A DNA stretch of 64,000 nucleotides from Gadus chalcogrammus (GCF_026213295.1 NC_079425.1:28488739-28552738); one strand, 5' to 3'; shown: positions 43,415 through 54,735, numbered from the stretch's first letter. Notes: generated by a model from the sequence alone, not told the origin. Numbers and translations are program-made.

Positions 43415-44480
43415 TTAGAACTCCTCTGAGGCCTCAGAGATTGCGTCCTCCGAAGAGGAGGAGGACGCGACATCGGAGTCCCTTCTGTCAGAGAAACCAC
43501 TCGCCGGTGGAACTGTAGCGGACTGGCGGGAGGACGGGGCAGGTTGGTCAGGCTGGGATCGGTGGAAGTCAGAGATAAGGCGGGGATCCATGATGAAGCG
43601 AGCTGGAACCCAGGAGCGCTTCTCCGGACCGTACCCCTCCCAGTCAACCAGATACTGGACCCCACGTCCACGGCGGCGGGGGCGGAGGAGACGCCGGACG
43701 GTGAACACCGGACCCCCGTCGACGAGCTGAGGGGGAGGAGGGGGCGGAACGGGAGGAGCCAGAGGACTCTCCTGGACAGGTTTGACCCTGGAGACATGGA
43801 AGGTGGGATGGATCCTCATGGAGCGAGGAAGCTGAAGGCGTACCGCCACAGGGTTAATGATGCGGATAATGGGGAATGGTCCAATGAACTTGGGAGCCAG
43901 CTTGCGACTCTCCACCTTGAGAGGTAGGTCACGGGTGGAGAGCCAGACCTTCTGGCCAAGTCGGTAGGCAGGAGCCGGCGTGCGGTGCTTGTTGGCAGCA
44001 GAAGCGTGGCGATCTGCAGCCTTGGAGAGAGCAGAGCGCGCCCGGGTCCAGGTGCGTCGACAACGACGGATCAGGGCTTGGACCGAGGGGCAGGAAGACT
44101 CCCTCTCCAGGTCGGGGAATAGGGGTGGCAGGTACCCGTAGGCGCACTGAAAAGGAGAGAGACCGGTGGATGAACAGGTGAGGGTGTTATGCGCATATTC
44201 TACCCATACCAGTTGGTCAGACCAGGAGGCCGGGTTGCGGTTCACCAGGCATCGAAGGTTGGTCTCCAGGTCCTGATTAACCCTCTCGGTCTGTCCATTT
44301 CACTGGGGATGGAAGCCGGAAGATAGACTGACGGTAGCCCCGACTAGGCTGCAGAACTCCCTCCAGAAGACCGAGGTGAACTGGGGACCCCGGTCAGAGA
44401 CGACATCGGTGGGTAATCCATGGAGACGGAAGACTTGGTGGAGGAGCAGGTCCGCAGTCTCTCTGGCAGAGGGGAGTTTA
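43415..44480 (-). pseudogene. Gypsy integrase core/C-terminus with chromodomain
   Basis: From about 44480: [36 protein letters not shown] (catalytic-core Asp in SDRG), SSGFHPQ, an in-frame TGA at 44300-44302, [12 protein letters not shown] (Glu), then [20 protein letters not shown] and the C-terminal [19 protein letters not shown] fold. A chromodomain follows ([20 protein letters not shown]) and a serine-rich tail ends at 43415. Chromodomains in this Gypsy branch steer integration toward chromatin. The integrase N-terminal part, ending [11 protein letters not shown], is now on the opposite strand at 46515. Confidence 0.9.
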
Positions 44481-46525
44481 GTAAGCCGGTCATCTTGGGT
44501 CACTCCTGGCTTCGCAGACACAACCCCAACATCGACTGGTTCACCTGCTCCATCCGAGAATGGGGAGTCACCTGTCAGCAATCCTGTCTCAGGACCTCTC
44601 CTCCGTATCCTGTTGCTCTCGCTCCTGCTCCAGCCTCGGACGTCTCCGGGGTCCCTGCTGTTTACCATGACCTCAGAGAGGTCTTCAATAAGGCCAGGGC
44701 CACCTCCTTGCCCCCTCACCGTCCCTACGACTGTGCCATCGACCTACTTCCGGGCACTTCACCCCCCAAGGGACGCTTGTTCTCCCTCTCTATTCCTGAG
44801 CGAGGGGCCATGGTGGACTATATCCAGAGTTCCCTAGCTACTGGGATCATCCGACCCTCCTCGTCACCGGCTGGGGCCGGGTTCTTCTACATGGGCAAGA
44901 AGGACAAGTCCCTGAGTCCCTGAATCGATTATCGTGTTCTGAACAACATCACAGTTAAGAACCGCTATCCCCTTCCACTACTCTCCTCCGCCTTTGAGCT
45001 GCTCCAGGGGGCAACGGTCTTCACCAAACTTGACCTGAGGAATGCTTACCACCTGGTCCGAATCAGAGAGGGAGACGAGTGGAAGACGGCCTTCAACACC
45101 CCAACGGGGCATTAAGAGTACCTCGTGATGCCCTTCGGCTTGACCAACGCCCCGGCAGTCTTCCAAGCGCTAGTCAACGATCTGCTGCGGGACATGATTG
45201 ACAAGTTTGTCTTTGTTTATCTGGATGATATCCTGATTTTCTCCCGCAATCTCGTGGAACACGTCACCCACGTCCGCTCCGTTCTCCGTCGCCTCCTGGA
45301 CAACTCCTTGTTCGTCAAGGCGGAGAAGTGCGAGTTCCATGCCCCCTCCGTCACCTTCCTAGGATATATTATTGCTAAGGACAGCCTTCAGATGGATCCA
45401 GCCAAGGTCTCTGCTGTGACATCCTGGGCTACCCCGGAGACACGCAAGCAGCTGCAGCGTTTCCTGGGGTTCGCCAACTTCTATCTGCGTTTCATCCGAG
45501 GGTTCAGCTCCATCGCCTCCCCCCTCTCGGCCCTCACCTCACCCAAGGTTCCTTTCCGTTGGTCTGATGCTGCTCAAGAGTCCTTCGAGGCCCTCAAGAC
45601 CCGCTTCACCACCTCCCCCATCCTCCAGATCCCTGAACCTGAACATCAGTTCATTGTGGAGGTGGACGCATCTGGTGTGGGAGTAGGGGGGATCCTCTCC
45701 CAGCGTTCATCCTCCGACCAGAAGGTCCACCCGTCTGCTTTTTTCTCTCGTCGCCTAACCCCCCCGGAGAGAAATTATGATATTGGAAACAGGGATCTTC
45801 TGGCGGTGAAGCTGGCCCTGGAGGAGTGGCGGCACTGGCTAGAGGGAACCAGGGTTCCGTTCCTGGTTTGGACTGATCATCGAAACCTGGAGTATATCCG
45901 AACCGCCAAGAGACTAAACTCCAGACAGGCCCGCTGGTCATTGTTTTTCGATCGGTTTAACTTCACCCTGTCCTATCGCCCTGGCTCTCGGAACACTAAA
46001 CCAGATGCTCTTTCTCGACAGTTCCCCGAGTCCCCTGATGAGACGGCAGAACCCTCCACCATTGTTCCAGCCTCCTGCCTTGTCGCTGCTGTCACCTGGG
46101 AGATTGAGGAGAAGGTAAGGACCGCCTCCCTTAATCTGCCAGCTCCCAGTTCCTGCCCCCCAGACCGCCTGTTTGTTCAAGCCCCCCTCCGCTCCGACGT
46201 ACTCCAGTGGGGTCACGCTTCCCGACTCACCTGCCATCCCGGCATCCAGCGGACCCAGGACTTCCTGCAACGGCGCTTCTGGTGGCCGTCACTGGAGGAG
46301 GACGTCCGGGTCTTCGTCAACGCATGTCCCGTGTGTAACCAGTGTAAGACCTCTCGCCGCCCCCCTGCCGGCTTCCTGCACCCCTTGCCCATCCCCCATC
46401 GTCCCTGGTCGCACATCTCTCTGGACTTCGTGACCGGTCTTCCCGCGTCCAAGGGCCACACTGTCGTCCTCACCCTTGTGGATCGATTTAGTAAGCTGGC
46501 CCATTTCATCCCCGCACATCGGGTT
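44480..46525 (+). pseudogene. Gypsy protease end - RT - RNase H - integrase N-terminus (inverted block)
   Basis: One plus-strand frame reads [17 protein letters not shown] (end of the protease), RT with [52 protein letters not shown] and the active site [10 protein letters not shown] (44-kb numbering: about 45218-45230). RNase H follows ([14 protein letters not shown], about 45650), then the integrase zinc finger (H364, H371, C401, C404 of the 484-aa ORF) and LDFVTGLP, ending at [11 protein letters not shown]. Two in-frame stops lie at 44921-44923 (TGA) and 45114-45116 (TAA). Its direction is opposite to gag, chromodomain and LTRs, so this block was inverted after or during insertion. Confidence 0.92.
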
Positions 46526-46529
46526 CCAA

Positions 46530-47077
46530 TCACACATGGGAGCCCTGGTGCGGAAGTCGATGGCGTAGTCCGAAACTGAACGACGTTCCTGGGACAGGGC
46601 TAACAACTCTCGCCCGGCCTCGGATCCCAGAGAACCGGTTCCGAAGACTCTCCTGAGCTCTTCGGCAAAGGAGCGGAAGGAGCGGCAGGCGGAGGTACCT
46701 CTCTGCCATTCAGCGGTGCCCCAAAGACGAGCCCGTCCGGAGAGATGATTTACGGCGTAAGCCACCCGGGCCTCTTCAGAGGCGAAAGTGAGTGTCTGAA
46801 GAGAGAAGAGAATTGTGCAATTGCACAGGAAGGCGTTGCAGGTGGTAGGATCACCATCGTAGCGTTCGGGGACTCCTACACTAGGCTCACGGGGTAGAGG
46901 AACCGGAGTCTCGGTCGCCGCTGGAGCAGGAGGTGAAGGAATGGCGCCGGTCTGGATGTTCGCCAATTCCTGGCGGAGTCGTATCAGGTCTTGCTGTCCC
47001 TGAGCCGTGACGTCCATCACCTGCTGTAGCGCGCTCTCCATCCGGGAGATGCGGTCCTCCATCTGGGCTGGGTCCAT
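46530..47077 (-). pseudogene. Gypsy Gag, N-terminal part
   Basis: The minus-strand ATG at 47077 opens MDPAQMEDRISRMESALQQV; a coiled-coil-like start, a Pro-rich linker (SPPAPAATETPVPLP) and the capsid-like motif RYDGDPTTCNAFL follow, then LWGTAEWQRGTSACRSF and [11 protein letters not shown]. The Gag sequence stops there, exactly where the inverted block begins. The later residues of this ORF are antisense to pol. The zinc knuckle is missing. Gag would form the particle that packages element RNA. Confidence 0.85.
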
Positions 47078-47094
47078 TGTTGGCCAGATTGTTC

Positions 47095-47540
47095 TGTAAC
47101 AAGCTCGTTTGGCTGAACCCAAGTGCACAGACTGGCCACGAGCGCGGAACAGAGTCAATAGTTTATTTGGGTTCTGGATCGGCAAGCAGGATAGTCAGAC
47201 AGGCAGGAATCAGGAACCGGCAGAATAGTCACAGGCGGGGATCAGGAACCGGCAGAGGAGTCAGACAGGCGGGGATCAGGAACCGGGAGAGTAGTCAGAC
47301 AGGCGGGGATCAGGAACCGGGAGGATAGTCAGACAGGCAGGGATCAGAGAGCAGGCCGGAGCGGTGGTAAGTCAGGAGTAGAATCGCGGGAGAGCACTGT
47401 GAAACACAAGAGACAATCTGGCAGGGAATGTTTGGGAGGAGAGGACTGATATAGGGGATACACAGGTGAAGGTGGTTGGGTTAATTGGGAGTGATCAGGG
47501 TGGCAGGCAGGCGAATGACAAAACCAGGGGCGGATCATGT
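47095..47540 (-). repeat. Gypsy 5' LTR, about 446 bp
   Basis: It is nearly identical to 42925-43340 but longer by about one internal 30-bp repeat unit. It lacks the outermost 3 bp of the other LTR (ends CATG then TCCTTT). The near identity of the two LTRs argues for a fairly young insertion. Confidence 0.9.
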
Positions 47541-47727
47541 CCTTTTTTATTAAGTGAACGGGTGTTTAGAAGTGCAAATTTCAGAAGAGATGAGTTTTTG
47601 TTGGTGACAGGTTGAGGAGCTCTGGGTAGCGGAGTGAGATAAACAGTGCGCACGGTGTGGTTGTAATGGTTGATGAGGTTGATGGAATTTTCTGAGCCGG
47701 AGTAAACAAACGTCCTCCGGCTGCCTC

Positions 47728-48677
47728 TATAGGTATAGGCTAGGTATAGGCTTCGCCTTTTAAGGCTATAGCTATTGGGTTAAAAGGGCGAAGCACGATA
47801 TAGTCTATGCCTCATTGGTCCCGATCAGTAACAGAAACACAGCTACATACGCGCTAGTATCATGCGTCAGACGTAGCATAACATACGTCATGCGTCTAAC
47901 GGCACGTCATCATCGAGCAGCTCTAACGTGTCTGATAAGACACAAGAGCTCTCAGCATGAATATTTGACTTCACCTCACATTGTGTTAATATGCGAGGGG
48001 AATAGTCACACAATCACACTCACTCTGACAAAGCACCTAGAACTGAGTGTGTCATAGAGAGGCGCGACATGTCTCTTAGGTCAAACCTAATAAAAGAGCA
48101 TGGGGAAGCCCAGGAGGCTGCTGTGCAGATATCCTCCATAGGCATCCCTCTTTGCAGAGCGACAGATTCCTCTGGTCGTCTCAGGCAGCTCTGCCCCAGC
48201 TGACACATAAGCTTGTGTGATAGCATCACACAGCCAATGTGACACCCGTTGTTTCGTCAGGGGGAGGCCCTGGGAATGTTTTCTGTAATGCACAAATAAC
48301 TGTTGAGATTTGCGCAGAGCCTCCTTGCGCTTCACATAACAGGCAAGTGCGTGTACGGGACACAAGAGATGGGCTGTTGCCTCCTCCTCAGATTGATGAG
48401 GAGGGAGAGAGAAACCATTGAGTGTAATTACTCTCGATCTGAACGAGCTAGTAATACTCTTTGGTGTAAAAGCCGGATTCGGGCGTAATACGGCCGAACT
48501 GCCGTCTCCTTGTATTCTAAGACAAGAAGGGGCTACAGAGAGTGCAGACAGGGCGCTCACTCTCTTAGCTGACGTCAGGGCCAGCAGCAAAGCTGTCTTG
48601 GCTGACACAAACTTGAGGGGCACCCGGTCAAGAGGCTCAAATGGGGATTTAACCAGTGCGTGCAGCACCAGTTTTTC
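47728..48677 (-). mobile_element. DIRS-type retrotransposon, 3' fragment
   Basis: It comprises the tyrosine recombinase (48677-48020) and a downstream segment ending in the same TATAGGCTTCGCCTTTTAAGG word as the other DIRS-like ends. The left edge adjoins the L2 LINE, the right edge a 49-bp palindrome. Confidence 0.75.
48020..48677 (-). pseudogene. DIRS tyrosine recombinase, C-terminal half, frameshifted
   Basis: The minus strand reads SPFEPLDRVPLKFVSAKTAL, LLALTSAKRVSALSALSVAP (containing the conserved Arg), then LRPNPAFTPKSITSSFRSRV, LLCPVHALACYVKRKEALRK and LPLTKQRVSHWLCDAITQAY. Near 48160 the frame shifts to GMPMEDICTAASWASPCSFI, the usual C-terminal motif around the catalytic region; the HSTRG-type motif lies at the shift. 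The enzyme family integrates circular cDNA without a target duplication. The residues upstream of KLVLHALV are encoded by the palindrome and are not native. Confidence 0.85.
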
Positions 48678-48726
48678 TTGAGGGTCATGTAAACGCACTG
48701 ACTCAGTGCGTTTACATGACCCTCAA
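48678..48726. repeat. Perfect 24-bp-arm inverted repeat with 1-bp spacer
   Basis: The left arm begins TTGAGGGTCATGTAAACGCA and the right arm is its exact complement, separated by a single C. It lies at the junction between the DIRS fragment and the LTR-like region to its right. Confidence 0.95.
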
Positions 48727-48739
48727 TAAAATCGAATTA

Positions 48740-49212
48740 TTGGGTTAGTCCAACTATGATTGGATTATTAAGATGCATGTATTGCAGCATTCTTCAAGGA
48801 AAGTGGTCAAATCCGGATATCTTTTAAGTTACTTTATTTGTTTAAGTATTTCGGTATGGTCACTACGGAGCAAAAGGAGGTGGAAGCCTGTTGAGCACGT
48901 GCTGAGCGTCTCCCAGCTGATCAAAAACATTAACCCCTTGTCTGCTACAGCTAGAAGATTCTGACGAGCTTTAGCTCGATGTTGACTATTATGGTAGGAT
49001 CCACATGGCCTGTGTGAAGTGGGCGGAGCCGGTGTGACGTATTACCCTCGGCTTCCTCACTTGTCTGTGGTGCTGCCTTCTGTGGATGGAGCAGCTATTG
49101 CAGCCTTCAATAAGGTCCTGCTCCCCTTGTGGCTATGTATAGTATTTACGGCTTATATGTTTGTTCCTGCTTCCTAGGGGCTATGTGTGGGTAGCTCAGG
49201 TTCTTAAAATAC
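48740..49212 (-). repeat. ERV2 3' LTR (end uncertain)
   Basis: On the minus strand it begins TGTTACGTATTTTAAGAACC directly after a purine tract AAGGAGGGAT (49222-49213). AATAAA occurs in ACAAATAAAGTAAC near 48830. The 3' limit is unclear because a MITE-like segment with AATAATCCAATCATAG (about 48727-48780) follows. The sequence is not similar to the ERV1 LTR. Confidence 0.6.
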
Positions 49213-49620
49213 GTAACAATCCCTCCTTGGTCATCTCAGATAACCATACAATAATATTTTTAATCATAAACACCATTTACCACACCGAAAACATAGTCAA
49301 AGTAGGATAAATCATCAACACCACCAACCGAGTGGAAAAAACCACCACGGATTACCATAATACTGAAACGGCATTTGCCTTGATGGGTCTCATAGGTAAT
49401 ACAAGTCATATTAATAATACAACAATTAACATATATCCTGGTTAGCATACAATCATATGGTCAAACAGCACACAAACAAAAGTATCCATAGAAATCCTAA
49501 GCTAATACTTTTTGGTTATGTGTAAGTAGGTCATAAAATTTTCAACATGTGCAAAAGTAAAGTACAATATTAGTAGTCATAATAAAAATTAAAAAAATTC
49601 AAGATTATTGATAGGCTAGC

Positions 49621-49908
49621 ATGGATTTGGGTGGTTCAGGTGATCTTCGTGTATTGGTGTGCTGTTGCACGTGGGTGGTTTTGGACATTGTAATTATCGC
49701 AGCCATTCTTTCTTCGCCGTCGGGGCATGTAATTGATGAACCCAAGACTCGTCCCTCCTTGTCAAGGACTCAGGTGTTCAATCGTCGTCGTGTCAGCAAC
49801 AGGAAACCTGTAAACAACTGTCTCAAAGAAGATCAACCGCCCCATTATCAATGCAGTGATACAGAAATAACGGGTTGCACTCCACCACCAAGCAACACCA
49901 CACAATAA
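49621..49908 (+). CDS. Unidentified 95-aa ORF with N-terminal hydrophobic segment, antisense to ERV2
   Basis: ATG at 49621 opens MDLGGSGDLRVLVCCCTWVV and continues into a hydrophobic stretch to about residue 31, like a signal anchor. A basic, soluble part with RRRVSNRK follows, and a tail with two spaced cysteines and an NTT glycosylation-type site. I do not recognise it. It lies between the ERV2 env remnant and the 3' LTR but on the opposite strand, so it is either chance or an inverted piece of an envelope leader. The opposite strand also has a hydrophobic 62-aa ORF, which weakens the case. Confidence 0.25.
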   Translation: MDLGGSGDLRVLVCCCTWVVLDIVIIAAILSSPSGHVIDEPKTRPSLSRTQVFNRRRVSNRKPVNNCLKEDQPPHYQCSDTEITGCTPPPSNTTQ

Positions 49909-50013
49909 CAAACATAGCCTGGTATGGTTGTTTAAAAATGTGTTATTCAAGTAAATCCGGGATATTGATTATCTTATATACAGGCGCTTCTACTAGAATA
50001 GTATAGGTGTTGA

Positions 50014-50480
50014 CTATTCTACATATTTCAGATGGATAGGGTCGGGCCCCTCAGGTGATGTCTCGTCCACTTTCATCGGATCATATCTGATCCCCATGTA
50101 AGCCTGAATGGCACTTGGTGCTTCTCTAGCGCCCACTGCTGTGGTGATCAGCAGATGCAGTAGCCCTCGTGCGCAGGGAATACAACGGCAGCCGGCGGCA
50201 ATTAACACGGTTACTGCCATTATTCCCGCGACGGGCACTTACTGGATCATGCCTTTCCACCTCCCAAACATATTCTCCATCCATCCTGTGAAAGGGTCAT
50301 TAATGCCGGAGTTCTTTGCCAATTCGAACCTGAGGGATTGTAATCATGCTAGCGCCCTGGCCACCAACCCATCCGGAGCTGTGTTATTGGGGATAAAAGT
50401 ACAACATGTTGTGCCTATCATCGCATTCACCCCTCCTTGCTCTGTCAACAAAATATCCGTATCTATATATTCCTTTTAAC
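50014..50480 (-). pseudogene. Retroviral envelope, transmembrane subunit C-terminus (ERV2)
   Basis: The minus strand reads GLVARALA, FELAKNSGINDPFTGW and FGRWKGMIQ (ectodomain end), an in-frame TAA, then VPVAGIMAVTVLIAAGC as the membrane anchor and CRCIPCARGLLHLLITTA, the cysteine-rich juxtamembrane pattern of retroviral TM proteins. A cytoplasmic tail ends at 50014. The surface subunit and fusion peptide are not recognisable and there are further stops upstream, so it is a relic. Confidence 0.7.
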
Positions 50481-52242
50481 CTTATTCGTGGAAAACTGTA
50501 CAAACTGTTGCTGATCATGACATATGTAATTTATCCAAACAATATATATATATATATCTTCTTTTTTTTTTATATGGTGGACAACCAAAACGGAACCGAT
50601 TCAAATCCTGCTGTTATTTGATATCCTCATGTGACTGTTACTCCTTGCTCGGCGGACGTAGTTTGTAGGCTCCGGGTGTGTCTGCATCTGGCTCTGGAAC
50701 TTTGTTTCTATTGTAGAAATACAGACCCATGTACAGCAGTTAGTTGTTCAAAAACATATTTTGTTTAATTCTATTTTTAATTGTTCTAATCGAAGTCCAT
50801 TATGGGACCCTTGAAATGTAAGTGTAAGCATGAATCTAACCGTAAGCATAACGTGCAAAGTTAGCTGTGTCAGAGTGATACACGGTACTCATCTTGCTTC
50901 TGGAAACATTGGACCTGAAAATTGTGTTTCAAATATGTTTGTATTATAATTGATAATGCCTCATTTGTATTCCTTCATCTAACCAATTCTATTTAGTGCT
51001 TGTACAGATTTTAATTTTTTTGTTTTGAGTGTCCCATTCCTTATTCTGAGCTGATTTCAACCTTGGCATGACAGTTCTATTTTTGATTTACGGTATCCAC
51101 CTTGATTTAATATTCACACTACATCCCTCCTTGCGCATTGCTTCAGCCATGCGCATTAAATGACAACCAATCCTAACAATGGTGTAGTGCAACCAAGTTG
51201 AAGTTCCTTTCCTTAATTTTCTGTACATAAACCAATCTATTGTGAAGAGAAATGAAGACCAGTACATACAAAACCAAAGGTCGATAGTGGTGGGTCTATG
51301 TAGCCGTCTTGAGGCCACGCTGTTCTCAAATGCAGTAAACCATAAACGATTCATGAGTAAGAATACCTGTGTGCCGTAACTTATCAGAGTAAAAAAAATA
51401 TCAGACTATGAAACGCTGACGTTGTATCAAAGCGTAGCAGTAGCAGTGGCATTTGAAAGGCGAACCCACTACTTCTGAATCTAAATTGAGCCTATATTGT
51501 ATGGCCCTTCCCAGCAGATGTATCGCTAATCCATTTCTTATCTATAACCCAAAAAGATGAAAAATGGGAAATAACAATGTTAAAATTTGCATGTTCAATA
51601 TCACTTTTAGCCGTATCTGGTTCCAACAGTTGGCTTCATTATTCTACCCGATTGTCCTACACTAACTATGTATATTGGATGACCTAATCTTCATTTATTC
51701 TACGTATTGCTCGCATTTGATGTTGTCCACACTTTTCTTCAGTCCTGTACATCGCATACCACATCAAACGTGCATACGCCTTATTCTCTGCACAACATCC
51801 TATTGCGCTACCTTTTGCATACCACATCAAACGTGCATATGCCTTAGCAAAGTGAAGTAAAGTAAAACCCAGTTTTATCTTTACTTATTTATAGCTATAC
51901 ATGTCCCGGACACGTCCATTACTATTTCCAAAACAGTTTTTTTAGCTACGCATGTCCCAGACCTAACTATACCATCACATGAACAGTATTTATTATTATA
52001 ATTATCTAGTTTTTTGTTGGTCAACATCAAATCGATACATTAATTCAACCTTGTAATCCTGACCCACTTGAATTCTCCCCGAAGGAGCCCGTGATTGCCA
52101 ACTCTCCCGGAGCCTCCCCATGAGCTCCACCGTCACCACTCCAGAACCCGCAGGAACGATCAGTCAGTGCCACAATCCAACGTCTGACATCAGTTTATGG
52201 GGGAATTTTGACCCAGGTCCATTAAAACTGTCTAAACTAGGT

Positions 52243-54283
52243 AGAATAAGGCCCAATCCCATTTCTTTGCTCCGTCTCAACCCTAACCCTCATTGCTACC
52301 CCTAACCGATCCCCTACCAAATGAGACAACCCTACCCTGTGACGTCATCATGGCCTCCCCGTGCCCCCTAGCAGATAACCAGACCCCTGGTAATGTTACA
52401 AGAGACAGGCTGGCTGCCATTGTCTCGGGCAACGAGCAAGACCCATTGTAAAGATGTTTAACCTGAAATGGTATTTATATTTTGTAATTGGCATGTTTAA
52501 ATAAAGTATTAAAAAAATAAAATAAAATTAATACAATTTGTCCCTCGTAATATACCTTTATTTTGAATGTCACTTAGCTACATGTTAAAGGTGGTATTAG
52601 GGTGCACTCACATTCGGCCATCTGGCCGTGGCCGTTGGCCGTTTTCACACCTAACCGTGCTCAAATGGCCCCATTGTTCTCTGGCCTGCACTCACACTAG
52701 GCCATCTGGCCGTGGCCGTTGGCCGTCGCAGCTGAGGCCTGGCCACGGAAGGCTCTTGTACATACGTCATCACGTCGTAACACGTCATCACCAAGCGTCC
52801 GCTGCATGGACCATAATAAAGTCTGCCGCCAGTCAGAGTTTTAACAACAATGGACAACAACAAAGAGAACACACCAACAGTTGAACTGCTTGACGCGATG
52901 TTTACCGTTTAATGGGAAAGAAGGCTCGTCGCCTTTATTATGTCCGTGGTCGTCGCATTGACTATACGTCATCCAGCTCAGGTTGCGTAGCCGTGCGTGT
53001 GCGTGTGTCGGCTCATTAGCATCTGTACCGTAGCGGCCCGTGCCGTAGTAGCACACCTCTCCCAAGTGGCCAAATTGGCCCGGCCTGGCCAGAGTGGCCA
53101 CACTCACACTGGCAGATTTGAGCATGGTTAGGCTACGGCCACGGCCAGATGGCCTAGTGTGAGTGCACCCTTAGATAATAATCGGTTATGGACAAGAACA
53201 CTTTAGAAGAAACACTTTATTTAAATAAGAAACACTGAACATCACATCTAAAAATACACACACACGCATCTAAAAATACACACGCACGCACACCTAAAAA
53301 TACACACACACACACACACTCTCTCTCTCAGCTTTTGAGAGAATGGTGGAGAATCACATCTTCTCAACCATTCAGCCAACTTTGCCTCGCTCTCCTCATG
53401 CCTCGCCTGCTCCCTGGCACTCTCCTCTTGGAAGGGGTGTCTGGGGTGGTGGAAGAGGTGCCTGGGGTGGAGGAGCATGAGGGAGAGGTGGGGGGCTGGT
53501 GGCAGTGGACTCAACGAAGTCCTGAAAGAAAACGAATAAGAAGGAATTAGGAATTATATGCCAGAACTGGTTGATATGGCCATATGTTATGTACAATATA
53601 TAATAGCTATGTACACAATATAGTACTGCCAAAAAATACATTGATTAACCATGTAATATTACTAATATAATATAATATAATATATTAGTATATATAGTAA
53701 TACTTATAGAATATTACTAATATAATATAATATATTAGTATATATAATATTACTTATAGAATATTACTAATATAATATAATATATTAGTATAAAGCTTAT
53801 TTTTAACCTGGAGTCACTAGAACATGGAAGATCTGGATATCATACGACATGATATGCAGCCCGGTCTGCAGAGCCCGGTCGACGGCCGGGCTGCAGAGAC
53901 CGGCCGAGAACCGGGGTAGGGCGGCCGCGAAAGTCGGCCTCGCGATCTTCCGCGAAAGTCGGCCGCGGACTTTCGCGATCTTCCGAGAGTCCACGGCCGG
54001 GCTTCGAAGCCCGCGGCCGGGCTGCAGAGTATAATTAATAAAATAATTACTAGTTAATTACAGAGAAAATACTTACATTTGTGTTTTTCCAATCCTGTCG
54101 CATCTTTTCGCCCTCCATCTTGTCTAGGATATTTCTTGATTTTCCGTTTTCTCGCAAGGTATTGTGGGAGCAAGTCACAACTGAAGCGCTTTGAGGGTGC
54201 CCATCGAAAATCTCAATTTTGAGGGGATGTTAGCCCTCCCCCTACCCCTTAAACTACCTTTAAACTGGTATTGGGACATGGCT
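52243..54283 (-). mobile_element. Element F2, second copy of F, inverted relative to F1
   Basis: The ends are GGCCCAATCCCATTTC (left) and GGTATTGGGACAT (right), matching F1. It lacks the hAT-type insertion of F1 but retains a complete 571-bp MITE (52600-53170) of which F1 keeps only one end. The coding remnants are on the minus strand, with acceptor/donor positions equivalent to F1. The intron has AT-rich tandem repeats (53650-53800) and the GC palindromic cluster (53850-54030). Confidence 0.7.
52600..53170. mobile_element. MITE with GGGTGCACTCACA termini, 571 bp
   Basis: The left end is GGGTGCACTCACATTCGGCC and the right end GGCCTAGTGTGAGTGCACCC, flanked by TTA (52597-52599 and 53171-53173). 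A TTA duplication fits PIF/Harbinger-type MITEs. Inner arms repeat GGCCATCTGGCCGTGGCCG. F1 at 12608-12627 keeps only the GGGTGCACTCACACTAGGCC end next to a deletion. Confidence 0.85.
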
Positions 54284-54735
54284 CCACGGCGCGTGAACGC
54301 GCAACAGCGAGGGTTAGGGCTGAGATTTTGAAGCAAGCCAAGTAAAAGAGTCATCCGAACTCACAACAATTATGCACATCTGGGTATAAAATATATGGTG
54401 ATATTCTATAAAAACTGAAACTAAAAGAAAAATTTAGAAGTTATCGGTTGAAACAAATGTTATTGTAAGTTAATTATAATGAACCATTTTCTAATTATCT
54501 TATAGTTTTATATGTGGTATGCTTTCAATATCCCCTCGTGTATCTAACAGTCGAGTAACCTCCATTATCTTGGTGGCTCTGACACACACGAGAGGACATT
54601 CACACATGGTATATGTATCCACCATTTGTTATCATTTTATATTTTACTTATTTTTATCTTTATATACACATTCGTATGAAAAGCACGGACAAAGATGCAT
54701 CATAACATGCATCAACAGACCTAAAAATAAGCATA

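Larger units (their letters stand above)
42925..47540 (-). mobile_element. Gypsy (chromovirus-like) LTR retrotransposon with inverted pol segment
   Basis: LTRs lie at 42925-43340 and 47095-47540. The polypurine tract (minus strand CCGGGGGGGTAC) sits beside the left LTR, so the element is on the minus strand. Gag (47077 leftward) and the integrase C-terminus with chromodomain (about 44480-43415) are minus, as expected. The protease-RT-RNase H-integrase N-terminus segment (about 44480-46525) is on the plus strand. The rest of gag and most of the protease are gone. It is inserted in an L2 LINE. Confidence 0.9.
40098..47727 (-). mobile_element. L2-type LINE, minus strand, split by a Gypsy element
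   Basis: The 3' end (left) reads, on the minus strand, AAGCGCTATATCAATTTTAT near 40100. The body covers 40098-42924 and resumes at 47541-47727 with FALLNTRSLNKKG, the start of the endonuclease. The Gypsy insertion lies between that motif and DFLCLTETW. About 25 bp of LINE and the last 3 bp of the Gypsy LTR appear lost at the 47540 junction, so no target duplication is seen. The 5' part beyond 47727 is missing. Confidence 0.85.
49213..54730 (-). mobile_element. Endogenous retrovirus ERV2, internal region, split by element F2
   Basis: The order on the minus strand matches ERV1: 51550-51430 parallels 31180-31050, decayed integrase sequence lies near 51110-50830, and the env transmembrane part is at 50480-50014. 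The segment 54510-54690 parallels 31460-31640 of ERV1 (GTGTATC, GACACACACGAGA, TTATTTTACTTATTT), so ERV2 continues to the right of F2 (52243-54283). A 28-bp duplication (GCATACCACATCAAACGTGC) occurs at about 51757 and 51819. Gag and RT were not recognised. 51860-52242 and 54284-54500 show nothing further. Confidence 0.6.

Noticed and set aside
44300..44719. 139-aa minus ORF as a single native protein
   Set aside because: Its first half is antisense to pol across the inversion breakpoint; only the integrase part is genuine.
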